Counted from the stretch's first letter, positions 40,124 to 49,392 are shown. The stretch: 64,000 nt of DNA from Pusillibacter faecalis (GCF_018408705.1 NZ_AP023420.1:558001-622000), one strand, 5' to 3'. The notes: generated from the sequence alone by a model not told the origin. A program made the numbers and translations.

Positions 40124-43100
40124 TCAATAGCCTGTCCTGGGCAGAGTGGGGACAGGACCGCCGCGGTAGATGATAGTCACCCAGCGGTCGGTCGCCTGCA
40201 CCCACTGGTTTTGCCACATGCCGCCCACATCGCATTTGTTGGCAAACCGGTATTCGTGAGATAGATTGGACAGGACATCGCAGTAAATATAGGGCGTCTC
40301 CACCTGTTTGAAGCCGCCCGGGACACGCCCGAACAGGAAGGTGACCTGAGTCACATACTCATTGGAGGCAAGTCCTAGAGCCGCAGGAGAGGCGTCCAGC
40401 GTATAGTTCTTTTGTGTGTTCAGGTTGTCGGCCAGTACGCGCTGCGTATCGTTCAAATTGGTTTGGAACACGACTTTGTAGTTCAGCCGGGCCGAGTAGG
40501 TGCCAGTGATGATCTTATCCAACCGGACGGCGTCTGTGGGCAGCGTATCACGCCAATAAAAGCTGTCCAGCGGGACTGTGGAGTTGTTCCCGATATCCTT
40601 GAAGGTATAGCGGATCTCCTGGCCAGGTACGACCTGTGTGTAGCCGCTCTTGCTGATAGACACATTGGTATAAACGCTCTCATTCAGGTACTCAACCTGC
40701 ACGATTTGGCCTTCATGCTCCAGATAGACCGTCACCTCTTCATCGCTGACCGAGTAGAACTGGGGGCTGGAAATCTCTTTCACGGTATAGCGGCCCAAAG
40801 GCAGCGGCTTTGAAACCGCCAGGCCCCGGCTGTCGCTCTCAACGGTGTCTACAAGGGCATTGGCCTTGTTATAGATTCCAAATACCGCACCCTCCAACGG
40901 AGTACCGGCAGGGAAACCGTTGATCGGATTATCGTCAGCAGACTTCTTCCAAATCTGGATCTGTCCAGTGATCGCCGTATTGACCCACTCGATTTCCGCC
41001 GTGCGGCCTGGGCGCACATAGACGGTCTTATACTCCTCGTCTAAGATGTAGCCCTCCGCAGCCTCCAGTTCACGCAGATAAAACCGGCCACTGGTGTTGG
41101 CACCATCCGGCAGGTCGTCGGCTGTGATATAGACCCACCCCTCGTCATCAGAGGTAAATTCCCCAATGGGATTACGGTCTTCGTCGTAGAGCAGGAACTT
41201 GACGCCATAGATTCCCTCGCCGGAGGTGTCCACCTTATGGATCAAAATACCGGAATTGGCCTCATTTTTGATTCGCAGGGTGGTCACTTCCCCGTTTTTG
41301 ACCTCGAAGTAATGAGGGGTATCATCCAATACGAAGTCCGGATTGGCCTCGACTTCAAGCGCGTAATAGGAGCCGTCCTCCAGGGAGAGATAGGCCCTGC
41401 CGTTCCGGTCTGTGGTGATGGTATCCACCAGAGCGTCATCCATGCGGCGGATCTCAAAGGTGGTATCGGGAATTCTTTCGGATGTCTTGCTTGCGTTGAC
41501 CTTGATAATTTCAATGCCGCCTATAGGGTTGTTGTAAAAATACAACTCCTGTGTATCATTGGGATTGATCACCACGGTTTGGGACTGCGTATTGGGGTCA
41601 ATCGTATAGCCCGGGATGCTTTCCACTTCCGTTACCACCACTGTGCCCGTGAGGCCGGAAAGAATAATCTGACCTGCCGAGTTGCTCCAATACAGGCCGT
41701 TGCTGGAAAGCTGCCCGCTGTCGGCATCCACATAACTTCCGTCGGAGTATGTGATTTTGAACTGTACCCCTTCAAGCGGCGTTTTCCTGTCATCACCAGA
41801 GAGCTTGTGGATAATGAGCTGTCCTGTGGGTTGATTCCGGAATTCGAGGGTAACAGTTTGGCCGGCCTTAATTTGGGCAGTCTGGGGTGTGTCGTCCAGA
41901 AGGAACCCATCTTTCGCCCGGGTTTCTTTGACCACGAGTGTGGTGCCGGGGTCGATACCCTCAATGAGGATGGTCCCCGCGGAATCGGTAGTGAAATAGC
42001 CGTTGCTGTCACCCACCACCGTTCCGTCGCTTTCGGTCACAAAGAACTGAACATCAGAAATCGGAGAGTTGTCGGCACTGGACACCTTTTTGATCAGCAG
42101 CGAGCCCTTGGGACTGTTGCCAAAATAGACCTGAACAACCTCCTGATCTTCGCCGGAGAGGTACACCGTCTGAGGCGGGGTGTCGATCACATGAGAGCCA
42201 TCACTGGAGAGCTCTTCGATGATGTAAGTGCCGGCCTTGCAGCCCGTGACGGTGAAAGAGCCGTTTACCGAAGTGCGGTAGGTACCGATGACCGTTCCGC
42301 CGGTGCCGGAGGTGTTGCCGGAGAGATACCGGACCTGGAACACAGCCCCCTCAATAGCGGCCCCGGTCTCACTGTCATATTTCCATACGGAAATGGCCGA
42401 GAGAGGCCGGTTGCTAAAGCGGAATGTGTGCCCCTCGCCTGCGGCGATAAACGCCTCCTGCGTGTCCGGGTCCGCCAGAGCAAATCCCGGCGCCGGCTCC
42501 AGCTCCTTTACCCGAAACCAACCATCACGGAGGGAGAGGTCCGGGTCGGAGAGCACGATACGACCCTCTTCATCGGTGTAGAAAACGCCCAGGTCGTTGT
42601 ACTCTCCGGTAGCAGTGTTGTTGGAGGCATACCAGACCTGGAACGGCACATTTTCGATTCGATCATGTGTGATTGAATTTTCCTTGATGATCTCGATGGT
42701 GGGGCGCTTATAATTTTGGAAATAGACATCCCGATCCCGGTTGGGGAACAGTGTCACCATCTGAGAATCCTCGGCCAGCAGGTAGGGCTCCGGGACTGAC
42801 TTTTCGATGACCTCCACGACGCCGGGCAGCAAGTTCTCCACCACAGCGACGCCGTTTTCGTCCGTCTCCACTTCCGCAATGGAGTGGCCGTCTGCACCTT
42901 TCACCAGATAGACCGTGTGCTCAATAGGCTCCCCGGTGTCGGCGTCGGTTTTATGGATATAGAGGTTGGGGCGCTTGTCGTTAGTCAGAGTGATCGTGCT
43001 GGTCTGGCCGGGAAACAGCTCTACATGGTGCTCGGTATCGTCCGGGATGTGGTCCTGCACAGAGGACAATTCACGCACAGAATAAACGCCAGGCTCCAAA

Positions 43101-45340
43101 TCGGATACCAGGATCTCACCTGTGGAACTGGTGGTGCGGTCCAGGTAGTGGCTGCCATCCTCGATCTTGGCGATGCGGAACGTGACACCGGCCAGCCGGG
43201 AGCCATCGCTGCTCAGCTTGATGAGCTGCAAAGAGGGCTTGATATGATTGGTGAAAACGAACTGGGCGTCTTCATTGGGCTTCAGCTCGATGATACGCTG
43301 GGCCTCGTCGATCACATAGCCATCGCAGGATTTTTCAGTCACTACATAGGAGCCAGGGGGGAGCATGGAAAGGTCGATCTCTCCATTTTCGTCCGTCCGG
43401 AACTCCTGGGGGCCATAGGTCCCCTCCACCGATTTGATCTCGAATACAGCGTTTGGGATGACCTTGGAGGGGTCATCTGAATCCACCTTCACCAGCCGCA
43501 ATCCGGGCTTGACATCGTTGAAGAACAACAGCTCCTTAATGCCGTCCCCAGCATGGAGTTCCACCTCCTGGGGGGTGGTGTCCAGAATGTGCCCTTCATC
43601 GCCGGTATCTACCTCAAACGCCCGGTAAGTCCCCGGCTCTGCATCGGCAATCAAGATTTCACCAAATTGATCTGTCTTGAAATTGCCTAAAAATTCGCCG
43701 TCCCGATAGACGGCGAAGGTGACATTGGGCATGGCGACCATATTTTTTCGATCATACTTGATGATCCGCAATCCCGGTAACTCCTCGTTAATGATAGGGA
43801 TTGTAGTGGTCTCGCCAGCAACCACCGTGGCGGTGTAGACGGTATCATCCAACTGCCAGCCCACCGGGGCAGTCTTCTCCTGAATCCGGTATGCACCCAA
43901 GGGAATCTCATCGAAAATAGCAACGCCTGCACTTGATGTCGTAGCGGTAAAGGTCTGTCCCGACTCAATATGCTCGACGGTGATGACTGCCCCCGGCAGG
44001 TTCATGCCGGTGTTGGATTTTTTCTCAATACGCAGAGTACCGTAGGGGTCATTAAAAAATGTCACCTCGGCTACTTCATCGTAGACGACGGTGACATTCT
44101 GGGCAGGCTCCTCGCTGATCATATAATGCTGTGGAGCTTCCCGTTCAATTACGGTATAATTCCCGCTTTTGCTAAGGGGGATCTCGATGCGGCCGTCCCC
44201 ATTGGTCACAAAAGTACCGACGGAATCGCCGTCAGGACCAACGACTTCGAAACGAGCACCACTAATCGGGATTTCCGTCCCCGTTTCATACTTGATGATC
44301 CGCAACCCGGTATCGTATTCCTCTACCGGCTGGTCGGCGTAGTTGCTGAAAGTGGAGAGGTCCATTTCCGTGGTCGGGTCCGTATCGACTACATAATTTT
44401 GGAGTTCACCGTATTCATCCTTCTCTTGGCAAATTGCATAAAATACGGCGTATTTATAGACATCTGTACGGAAAGAGAGTTGGACGCTGCCGGTTTCTCC
44501 TTCAACGCTCTCTAGCGGATACAGGACCTTGAATTTGCCCGCATAGCCATCACCAGTACCCTCAGTGGTAATTGTGGTGATGTCCCGGTTGTTCATATCC
44601 ACGATACGGGTGCCCCGGGGAACAGAACCGGGGTCAGTAAAGGAAACCTCAACTGCATAATCACACACCCAGGTTTTTGACCAGAATGTAAAAACCTGCT
44701 GTTTGTACTGCTTGCCGTCGATAGTGACCTCGTAGGCAGTATCCCGATCCGGCGTACAGGTCACTTCAGGGGACAGGACTTCATTCCATGCTGTGCCGCG
44801 GGCATAGATGTCCTTTGCCGCAGCGAGCATCTTCTGTGCGCGCTGCAGTTCCACGCCACTGAGCGCCGAATTGACCTTGAGGTTGTTGATGTCCCAATTA
44901 CTGAGGAGATAACACCACAACGCCATTTTAGTCGCGTAATAGCCTTGGTATTTATTCTCAAGGCCCAGTTCTTCCAGCGAACGAGTCGGATATCCATTGG
45001 CCACAATGCCAAGCACTTTCGGATCCGACGTTTTCTCCTCAGCCAAGTATTCGATGCTCTCCCCAACGTCAACCGTTTGCGGCACACCGGTAGTATTGGG
45101 ATTGACGCAGTAGGCCGGAATCTCTTTAATTTCTCCTTTGGCGTTGACGTAGTTATAGTAGGTATAGATCAGGGTTCGGACGCGGCCATTGATCATCAGG
45201 TAGGAAAGTTCCTGCCCGCCGTTATAGATATCGATCTCTCCGAGGGCTTCCTCAACCGAACCCGCCGCCAGCGATGCCGTCGGCAAAATTGAAAAAGCCA
45301 TGACCATGGCCAACAGAATACTTAGAAATCGTTTTTTCAT
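40124..45340 (-). CDS. Giant Cna-B/SpaA-type surface adhesin with N-terminal thioester-like domain
   Basis: 1738 residues. Signal peptide (MKKRFLSILLAMVMAFSILP), then a domain with AYCVNPNTTGVPQ that resembles the Cys of thioester adhesin domains (about 30-300). Thirteen SpaA/Cna-B repeats of about 85-95 residues follow, each opening with a L-x-I-x-K strand (e.g. GLRIIKYETGTEIPISGA) and many ending in a F-x-N pattern typical of isopeptide-forming folds. A unique domain precedes the end, PTLPRTGY. This LPxTG-like motif is the last thing in the protein: no hydrophobic anchor or basic tail follows. It probably extends from the cell to bind mating partners or host surfaces. GGAGG precedes the ATG. 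Confidence 0.9.
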   Translation of the reverse strand: MKKRFLSILLAMVMAFSILPTASLAAGSVEEALGEIDIYNGGQELSYLMINGRVRTLIYTYYNYVNAKGEIKEIPAYCVNPNTTGVPQTVDVGESIEYLAEEKTSDPKVLGIVANGYPTRSLEELGLENKYQGYYATKMALWCYLLSNWDINNLKVNSALSGVELQRAQKMLAAAKDIYARGTAWNEVLSPEVTCTPDRDTAYEVTIDGKQYKQQVFTFWSKTWVCDYAVEVSFTDPGSVPRGTRIVDMNNRDITTITTEGTGDGYAGKFKVLYPLESVEGETGSVQLSFRTDVYKYAVFYAICQEKDEYGELQNYVVDTDPTTEMDLSTFSNYADQPVEEYDTGLRIIKYETGTEIPISGARFEVVGPDGDSVGTFVTNGDGRIEIPLSKSGNYTVIEREAPQHYMISEEPAQNVTVVYDEVAEVTFFNDPYGTLRIEKKSNTGMNLPGAVITVEHIESGQTFTATTSSAGVAIFDEIPLGAYRIQEKTAPVGWQLDDTVYTATVVAGETTTIPIINEELPGLRIIKYDRKNMVAMPNVTFAVYRDGEFLGNFKTDQFGEILIADAEPGTYRAFEVDTGDEGHILDTTPQEVELHAGDGIKELLFFNDVKPGLRLVKVDSDDPSKVIPNAVFEIKSVEGTYGPQEFRTDENGEIDLSMLPPGSYVVTEKSCDGYVIDEAQRIIELKPNEDAQFVFTNHIKPSLQLIKLSSDGSRLAGVTFRIAKIEDGSHYLDRTTSSTGEILVSDLEPGVYSVRELSSVQDHIPDDTEHHVELFPGQTSTITLTNDKRPNLYIHKTDADTGEPIEHTVYLVKGADGHSIAEVETDENGVAVVENLLPGVVEVIEKSVPEPYLLAEDSQMVTLFPNRDRDVYFQNYKRPTIEIIKENSITHDRIENVPFQVWYASNNTATGEYNDLGVFYTDEEGRIVLSDPDLSLRDGWFRVKELEPAPGFALADPDTQEAFIAAGEGHTFRFSNRPLSAISVWKYDSETGAAIEGAVFQVRYLSGNTSGTGGTVIGTYRTSVNGSFTVTGCKAGTYIIEELSSDGSHVIDTPPQTVYLSGEDQEVVQVYFGNSPKGSLLIKKVSSADNSPISDVQFFVTESDGTVVGDSNGYFTTDSAGTILIEGIDPGTTLVVKETRAKDGFLLDDTPQTAQIKAGQTVTLEFRNQPTGQLIIHKLSGDDRKTPLEGVQFKITYSDGSYVDADSGQLSSNGLYWSNSAGQIILSGLTGTVVVTEVESIPGYTIDPNTQSQTVVINPNDTQELYFYNNPIGGIEIIKVNASKTSERIPDTTFEIRRMDDALVDTITTDRNGRAYLSLEDGSYYALEVEANPDFVLDDTPHYFEVKNGEVTTLRIKNEANSGILIHKVDTSGEGIYGVKFLLYDEDRNPIGEFTSDDEGWVYITADDLPDGANTSGRFYLRELEAAEGYILDEEYKTVYVRPGRTAEIEWVNTAITGQIQIWKKSADDNPINGFPAGTPLEGAVFGIYNKANALVDTVESDSRGLAVSKPLPLGRYTVKEISSPQFYSVSDEEVTVYLEHEGQIVQVEYLNESVYTNVSISKSGYTQVVPGQEIRYTFKDIGNNSTVPLDSFYWRDTLPTDAVRLDKIITGTYSARLNYKVVFQTNLNDTQRVLADNLNTQKNYTLDASPAALGLASNEYVTQVTFLFGRVPGGFKQVETPYIYCDVLSNLSHEYRFANKCDVGGMWQNQWVQATDRWVTIIYRGGPVPTLPRTGY

Positions 45341-45437
45341 GTTGTTCCTCCAAAAATGGGCAGAAAAAAACCGCGCCCCCGGCTCAATGGCATTCGGGTT
45401 CACGGCATTCTTCTTTGATTTATTTTGGAAATTAAAA

Positions 45438-45489
45438 AAGCGGTATACTCACGTATACCGCTTGTCCGCTGTAATCTTGGTTACAGCGG
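45438..45489 (-). terminator. Terminator between SLH protein and adhesin
   Basis: On the minus strand a CCGCTGTAA/TTACAGCGG hairpin (45466-45489) is followed by AAGCGGTATAC/GTATACCGCTT (45438-45463) and TTTTTTAATTT. It should end transcripts of the SLH gene and partly insulate the adhesin gene. Confidence 0.8.
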
Positions 45490-45490
45490 C

Positions 45491-46636
45491 CTATCTTACA
45501 TGGATGTTGTACTCCGTCCGCTGGAAGATGCCGTCCTTGTAGACATCCCACGCCTCCATGCGGTATGTTCCCGGCGGACAGGAGTTGAACAGGTCAATGA
45601 TTTGATTTGCGCGCCATGGCCAGAACACTCGCGGGTTCAGTCCATCGTCAATACTCAGATAGATTTGTACCTTTGGGGCCCCACTTGGGTGGGACACGGG
45701 CGCACCGTTCTGCCATGTCTCTGGATTATCCCCAATGGCGTTATAAAGCGTGTAAAGCATTCGTCGGGTCTCATAGAGATTTCGCACGAAAAGGTACTCA
45801 TGATCATTGATGGAATAATGCCGGGCCTCTGGTGCCGGTAACTCAACCTGGGGCATCAAAGACCAATCACAGGTCGGCTCAGGCAACTCGCCCACTGGTC
45901 CGGAAGCAAACATATTTTTGTCCCACCGGCTTACATCGGTGATGGTGTAATTGGTACCATCGTCGCAGCGGATCACATCGCCTTCCTGAGGCACATATTG
46001 AGAGCCGTCTGCTGGCAAATTGATGGAGCCATCTGTGTTCCTGCTGATTGTTCCCTCCGGTTCTTCCGTAACGGTACTACCTTCAAAATCGGTATTGCCC
46101 AGCGCCCGATAGAGCATGATTGCCAAATCGCCGCGGGTAATCTCAGTTTTAGCCACAGCCTCCGCTGTGGTCAGCCCTTGGTCAAGAGCCGTCTGGCAGG
46201 CGGTGTTGTAATCCCATTGAATATCTGGAAGATCCATGTACCGTAGAACAACCGTACAAGCCGCAGCAGGGGTCACGCCGTCATCAGCGCCAAAGGCCCC
46301 AGTATCGTAGCCGACCATCAGGCTGTTGAAATAGCAATAGCCTACATAGAGTCTGGCCCATGCCGGGACATCCGGGAACTTGCACTGGCTGATGTAAAAT
46401 TCCTGTTCCGCCTGCACATGTTCCTGATTCCCATTTAGTCGCGTCAGAACTGCGGCCAACTGCGCCCGGGTCAGACCGGACGCGAGGTTCATGTCTCCGT
46501 TTTGGTCTCCTTCCAGAATCCCCTGTTCTTTCAGATATTCCGCTGCAATTTCCTCTTCTGAGGACGTTGCCAGGGCCGGACAGGCGAGTACCACGGCCAA
46601 GGTGATGCTTAGAGCCACCAAACATAGTTTTTTCAT
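45491..46636 (-). CDS. S-layer-homology (SLH) domain surface protein
   Basis: 381 residues. Signal peptide (MKKLCLVALSITLAVVLACP...ALATS), then SLH-like repeats over about residues 25-180 (AAEYLKEQGILEGDQNG, LTRAQLAAVLTRLNG, FPDVPAWARLYVGYCYFNSL, ITRGDLAIMLYRALG). The C-terminal 200 residues form an unrecognised domain with several Trp. SLH repeats bind secondary cell-wall polymers, so this would anchor non-covalently to the wall next to the sortase-linked adhesin. GGAGGC precedes the ATG. Confidence 0.85.
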   Translation of the reverse strand: MKKLCLVALSITLAVVLACPALATSSEEEIAAEYLKEQGILEGDQNGDMNLASGLTRAQLAAVLTRLNGNQEHVQAEQEFYISQCKFPDVPAWARLYVGYCYFNSLMVGYDTGAFGADDGVTPAAACTVVLRYMDLPDIQWDYNTACQTALDQGLTTAEAVAKTEITRGDLAIMLYRALGNTDFEGSTVTEEPEGTISRNTDGSINLPADGSQYVPQEGDVIRCDDGTNYTITDVSRWDKNMFASGPVGELPEPTCDWSLMPQVELPAPEARHYSINDHEYLFVRNLYETRRMLYTLYNAIGDNPETWQNGAPVSHPSGAPKVQIYLSIDDGLNPRVFWPWRANQIIDLFNSCPPGTYRMEAWDVYKDGIFQRTEYNIHVR

Positions 46637-46712
46637 ACTGACTGCCTCCTCTCATGTATCTTTGCTTATATTCTACCGGACAGAGAGGAATTTTACAACA
46701 AAAGTTTGGTAG

Positions 46713-47498
46713 TCAGGTGATTTCCCGGGCCTGGACACACCAGCGCATCTCCGGCACATTCCGAACGCAAGTAATCAGTGTGATCATATTTTCGCTTGTC
46801 CGACCGAGTCTTGAAAAGTCTGTTTCCTCGATCTGCCCCACAAAAAATACCTCGTAGGTCCTGGTGCCCAGTTTGGTGGTATAGGTGATTTTGTCACCGT
46901 TCTCCAAAGTATGGATCTTTCCGAAATGGTTTGCCACACCGCGATTATGACCAGCAAGCCCCACATTTCCATCCCAGCAGGAAGTAGACTTAAAGTGGCC
47001 GGCCCCTTTGGCGAGGTTCTCAAGACTCTCATTCTCATAAACTTTGACGGACAACCCCAAAACAGGGATTTTTAGCCGACCAATGCTCCCATCTGTATAG
47101 TAGAGCCCATCAGGAAGCGTAAATTTGGTGCTGCTCAGGCTCGTGTCCTCTGTGGGAGTACCATCCACATAAGATGCAGGGGGAAGGTAGACTGTATCAC
47201 TGCCACCCGTGTTCCCTGTTGCCGTGGATGCCTGTGGGATCAGAACCGTACCAGCTCCGGGCTGGTAGGATTCCGGGCTGCCAAAAGGCGGCGCGATGAT
47301 AGCAGTGTTCTTGCTGCGGTCAATATTGCTGCTCTCAGTCACCCCTCCACCGACCACGATCACTTGGTCAACTGAGGTGGGAGGTGCGTACATGCCGCCG
47401 TCCGGTGCATCAAACTCATAATCCGCCGCTAGTGCCGGCGTCATCATCATCGCCGTGATGCCCAGCAACAGCGCCATTGTTCTCACCCAGTTCTTCAT
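46713..47498 (-). CDS. Sortase of the conjugative element (class D-like)
   Basis: 261 residues. Signal/anchor segment at the N-terminus (about 1-24), a 100-residue low-complexity linker, then the sortase barrel: catalytic His in GLAGHNRG (about 175-182), Cys in MITLITCVRN (about 240) and Arg in CVQAREI near the end. It would cleave LPxTG-like signals and attach substrates; the most likely partner is the LPRTG-ending adhesin three genes away. GGAGCG precedes the ATG. It overlaps the upstream membrane-protein gene by 83 bases. Confidence 0.87.
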   Translation of the reverse strand: MKNWVRTMALLLGITAMMMTPALAADYEFDAPDGGMYAPPTSVDQVIVVGGGVTESSNIDRSKNTAIIAPPFGSPESYQPGAGTVLIPQASTATGNTGGSDTVYLPPASYVDGTPTEDTSLSSTKFTLPDGLYYTDGSIGRLKIPVLGLSVKVYENESLENLAKGAGHFKSTSCWDGNVGLAGHNRGVANHFGKIHTLENGDKITYTTKLGTRTYEVFFVGQIEETDFSRLGRTSENMITLITCVRNVPEMRWCVQAREIT

Positions 47499-48387
47499 AC
47501 ATTTTTCGCTCCTTCCGCTTCATAAAGAAATATGCTCCGCCTGCGCCAATGCCGAGAGCACCCAGTGCCGGCAGTAACACCATCAGCCAACTTGTTATTT
47601 CCCCAGCATCCTGCGTTTCTTCTGATAAAACCGGCTCAATCGGAGTACCTGTGAAAATAACCGTATAACGGATTACCGTGACGCCAGTGCGGTAAACCTC
47701 GCCCGTATAGTCAGCCGTTGTGGTATAGCCGGTCACATAGCTGACTGTTTTGCTGCCGCCATAGGTACAAACCGCAGTAAAGCGGTCGCCGATCTCATAG
47801 TCGTCGGCGTTATAGGTGTTATCCGTTTGCCATTGGACATCTTGCAGATTGAGCGTTCTGCCCCCCTCCGTAATGCTCTTTGGCAGGTGGTTGATATCTT
47901 GGCTTGCCAAGTTTGGATAGGTGCGCGTAGCGGTCACCGGCTTGGTAGAACTTCCATAGCCGGCTGGCTCAGTTTTGATACTGTCCAAATCCAGGTGCAG
48001 AGTCCCGGAAAAGTCCTCTTCTGTGGTAACTTCCTTTTCCTGTGGCAGAAGCGATAAAATCGTCTCCATATCTTTCTTGTCGCTTTCCACCGTTTCCGTC
48101 TGCGTAATCACCTGCGTTTCGCTGCCGATGATGACCTCACGCAACACATCTGTGCATTCATAGAGGAGGCCATCCCTTTCAAACTGCTGCATAGGCAATG
48201 TGGACGGATCGGTATTGGGGGAGAGATCGTACACTTTCCTGATTTCCCGATTATCTTGGTCAAGGATGATATCAACCGGGAGCATAGCGTCCGGATCTGT
48301 AACATCTACATTGGTTGCGTCAGCAGGGATGACCAACATAGTCAAAAGCAGGAGTGATGCAGAGATGGAAAAGATTTTTTTCTTCAT
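47416..48387 (-). CDS. Exported membrane protein of the surface module
   Basis: 323 residues. Signal peptide (MKKKIFSISASLLLLTMLVIP), a 240-residue extracellular domain with two similar halves of beta character (TVESDKKD..., TGYTTTADYTGEVYRTGV), one C-terminal transmembrane helix (WLMVLLPALGALGIGAGGAY) and a cytoplasmic tail with a His/Asp-rich end. Its order with sortase, SLH protein and adhesin suggests a structural part of the surface apparatus. GAGGAGG lies eight bases before the ATG at 48387. No known family recognised. Confidence 0.72.
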   Translation of the reverse strand: MKKKIFSISASLLLLTMLVIPADATNVDVTDPDAMLPVDIILDQDNREIRKVYDLSPNTDPSTLPMQQFERDGLLYECTDVLREVIIGSETQVITQTETVESDKKDMETILSLLPQEKEVTTEEDFSGTLHLDLDSIKTEPAGYGSSTKPVTATRTYPNLASQDINHLPKSITEGGRTLNLQDVQWQTDNTYNADDYEIGDRFTAVCTYGGSKTVSYVTGYTTTADYTGEVYRTGVTVIRYTVIFTGTPIEPVLSEETQDAGEITSWLMVLLPALGALGIGAGGAYFFMKRKERKMYEELGENNGAVAGHHGDDDDAGTSGGL

Positions 48388-48445
48388 TGACAGGTCCTCC
48401 TCAATCATTTTGATGTAGCACTACTTGAGATCACGGTTTGGTGTT

Positions 48446-48807
48446 CAGTGACAAAAAATAGGTACACTGATTGCCTCAAATATGCAGGCTTTATTACAAA
48501 ATTTATATACACTGCGCCTGTTTCTGAGGCTTGGTAAAGATGGGTGCTTCTTCTGTCCGTGTGGTAAACTTACAAAATTACTGTACACTGAGTTTCTATG
48601 ATAAATCATAAAAATTCCCCTTTCCATAAAAAAGCAACCGATGCACTGTCGATTGCTTTTCACAAAATATCTCGTCAATGACCAGCAAGCCGAGTCCATG
48701 ATTCCACGCGATTTGTGCCATTCGCAGCATCATGGAATCCACGGTGGTTCGTGCAGCTTGGAATTTTGAGGAGCATAATTTTGTCTATTGTACAGTAATT
48801 TTGTCAC
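48446..48807. mobile_element. Degraded Tn7-like transposon remnant with end-type repeats and a TnsC-like fragment
   Basis: Three direct copies of an about 22-base repeat, (T/G)xACAAAA-N6-TACACTG, lie at 48446-48470, 48493-48515 and 48569-48591. An inverted copy, TGTACAGTAATTTTGTCAC, is at 48789-48807. Between them the minus strand has an ORF fragment (about 48767-48640) reading KFQAARTTVDSMMLRMAQIA then WNHGLGLLVIDEI, typical of the Walker B region of TnsC/TniB-type AAA regulators. Multiple same-direction sites near TGTACA ends are typical of Tn7-like and CAST transposon ends. The rest of the transposon is gone. Confidence 0.55.
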
Positions 48808-48810
48808 TTA

Positions 48811-49200
48811 TCATTTGGGGGGTGTGTACTTGCCGCCTTCGATGAGCGGCTGCAGGTAAGCAACAATGAATCCCAGGGTGTTCAGCACGATCCATGTCAC
48901 TACAATCCGTTTTAACCAACTCGTCGCCTCCGCTACAGCTCGCTCATTGCGGGAAATCATGCGTACTAACAAGGCTACCGCAGCTGCCGTGACGGCAACA
49001 ATTGTGGAGATTCCCAGCAGTTCGCCGTAAACATTCGCTATAATCTCTGAAAACCGCGTCCACATATCATCGTCTGCCGCGGCAGCAGGCTGTACGAACA
49101 GCACAGCCATATAGCAGGCGATCATCGCCATATGGAGCCAATCCCCCAAACGCCGGTGGACCCCACTCCGTAGGTCTTGCTTCTTCTCGTCGTTCGCCAT
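48811..49200 (-). CDS. VirB2/TrbC-like small membrane protein
   Basis: 129 residues. A long basic N-terminus with a hydrophobic segment ending AVLFVQPAAAADDD (possible leader cleavage), then two transmembrane helices (ISTIVAVTAAAVALLVRMI and VVTWIVLNTLGFIVAYL) separated by a short charged loop. This two-helix layout after a leader matches conjugative pilin-like VirB2/TrbC proteins that line the secretion channel. GAGGAGG lies upstream of the ATG. It is the first gene after the leader-peptide/terminator region. Confidence 0.7.
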   Translation of the reverse strand: MANDEKKQDLRSGVHRRLGDWLHMAMIACYMAVLFVQPAAAADDDMWTRFSEIIANVYGELLGISTIVAVTAAAVALLVRMISRNERAVAEATSWLKRIVVTWIVLNTLGFIVAYLQPLIEGGKYTPPK

Positions 49201-49238
49201 TTGCGTACCTCCTCATTTTTTGTTTTGACAGCAAAACA

Positions 49239-49277
49239 GCCGCCTCAAAGCGACCAGTAAAATCGCTTCAAGGCGGC
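49239..49277 (-). terminator. Terminator/attenuator upstream of the secretion genes
   Basis: On the minus strand a 15-bp near-perfect stem (GCCGCCTTGAAGCGA with TCGCTTTGAGGCGGC) is followed by TGTTTTG. It lies between a possible 11-codon leader peptide and the VirB2-like gene, so it could be read through conditionally. Confidence 0.75.
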
Positions 49278-49286
49278 TTCTTGCCG

Positions 49287-49322
49287 TCAGGTCCAGTTTT
49301 GGACGATATCAGGATAGCACAT
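49287..49322 (-). CDS. Possible 11-codon leader peptide
   Basis: ATG at 49322 with a very strong AGGAGGAG five bases upstream encodes MCYPDIVQNWT, stopping at 49287-49289, just before the terminator hairpin at 49239-49277. Short leader with strong ribosome site, then terminator, then operon is the classic attenuation layout. Whether it is real depends on translation data. Confidence 0.4.
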   Translation of the reverse strand: MCYPDIVQNWT

Positions 49323-49392
49323 TTGTACTCCTCCTGTCAGCCGCACCGACCTTGCCATTTTTCCGCCACTTTTCTGCCATCGTTCCTGCCAT
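49309..49392 (-). CDS. Possible 27-aa coupled small protein
   Basis: An ATG overlaps the stop of the sigma-like gene (TGATG at 49394-49390), with GGAGGG just upstream. It encodes a basic 27-residue peptide (MAGTMAEKWRKNGK...). The coupling is suggestive, but the length and lack of a known family leave it uncertain. Its end overlaps the 11-codon leader frame. Confidence 0.3.
   Translation of the reverse strand: MAGTMAEKWRKNGKVGAADRRSTNVLS

Noticed and set aside
41237..42676. Plus-strand open frame of 479 codons
   Set aside because: Antisense shadow of the adhesin repeats; no recognisable domain or start signal.
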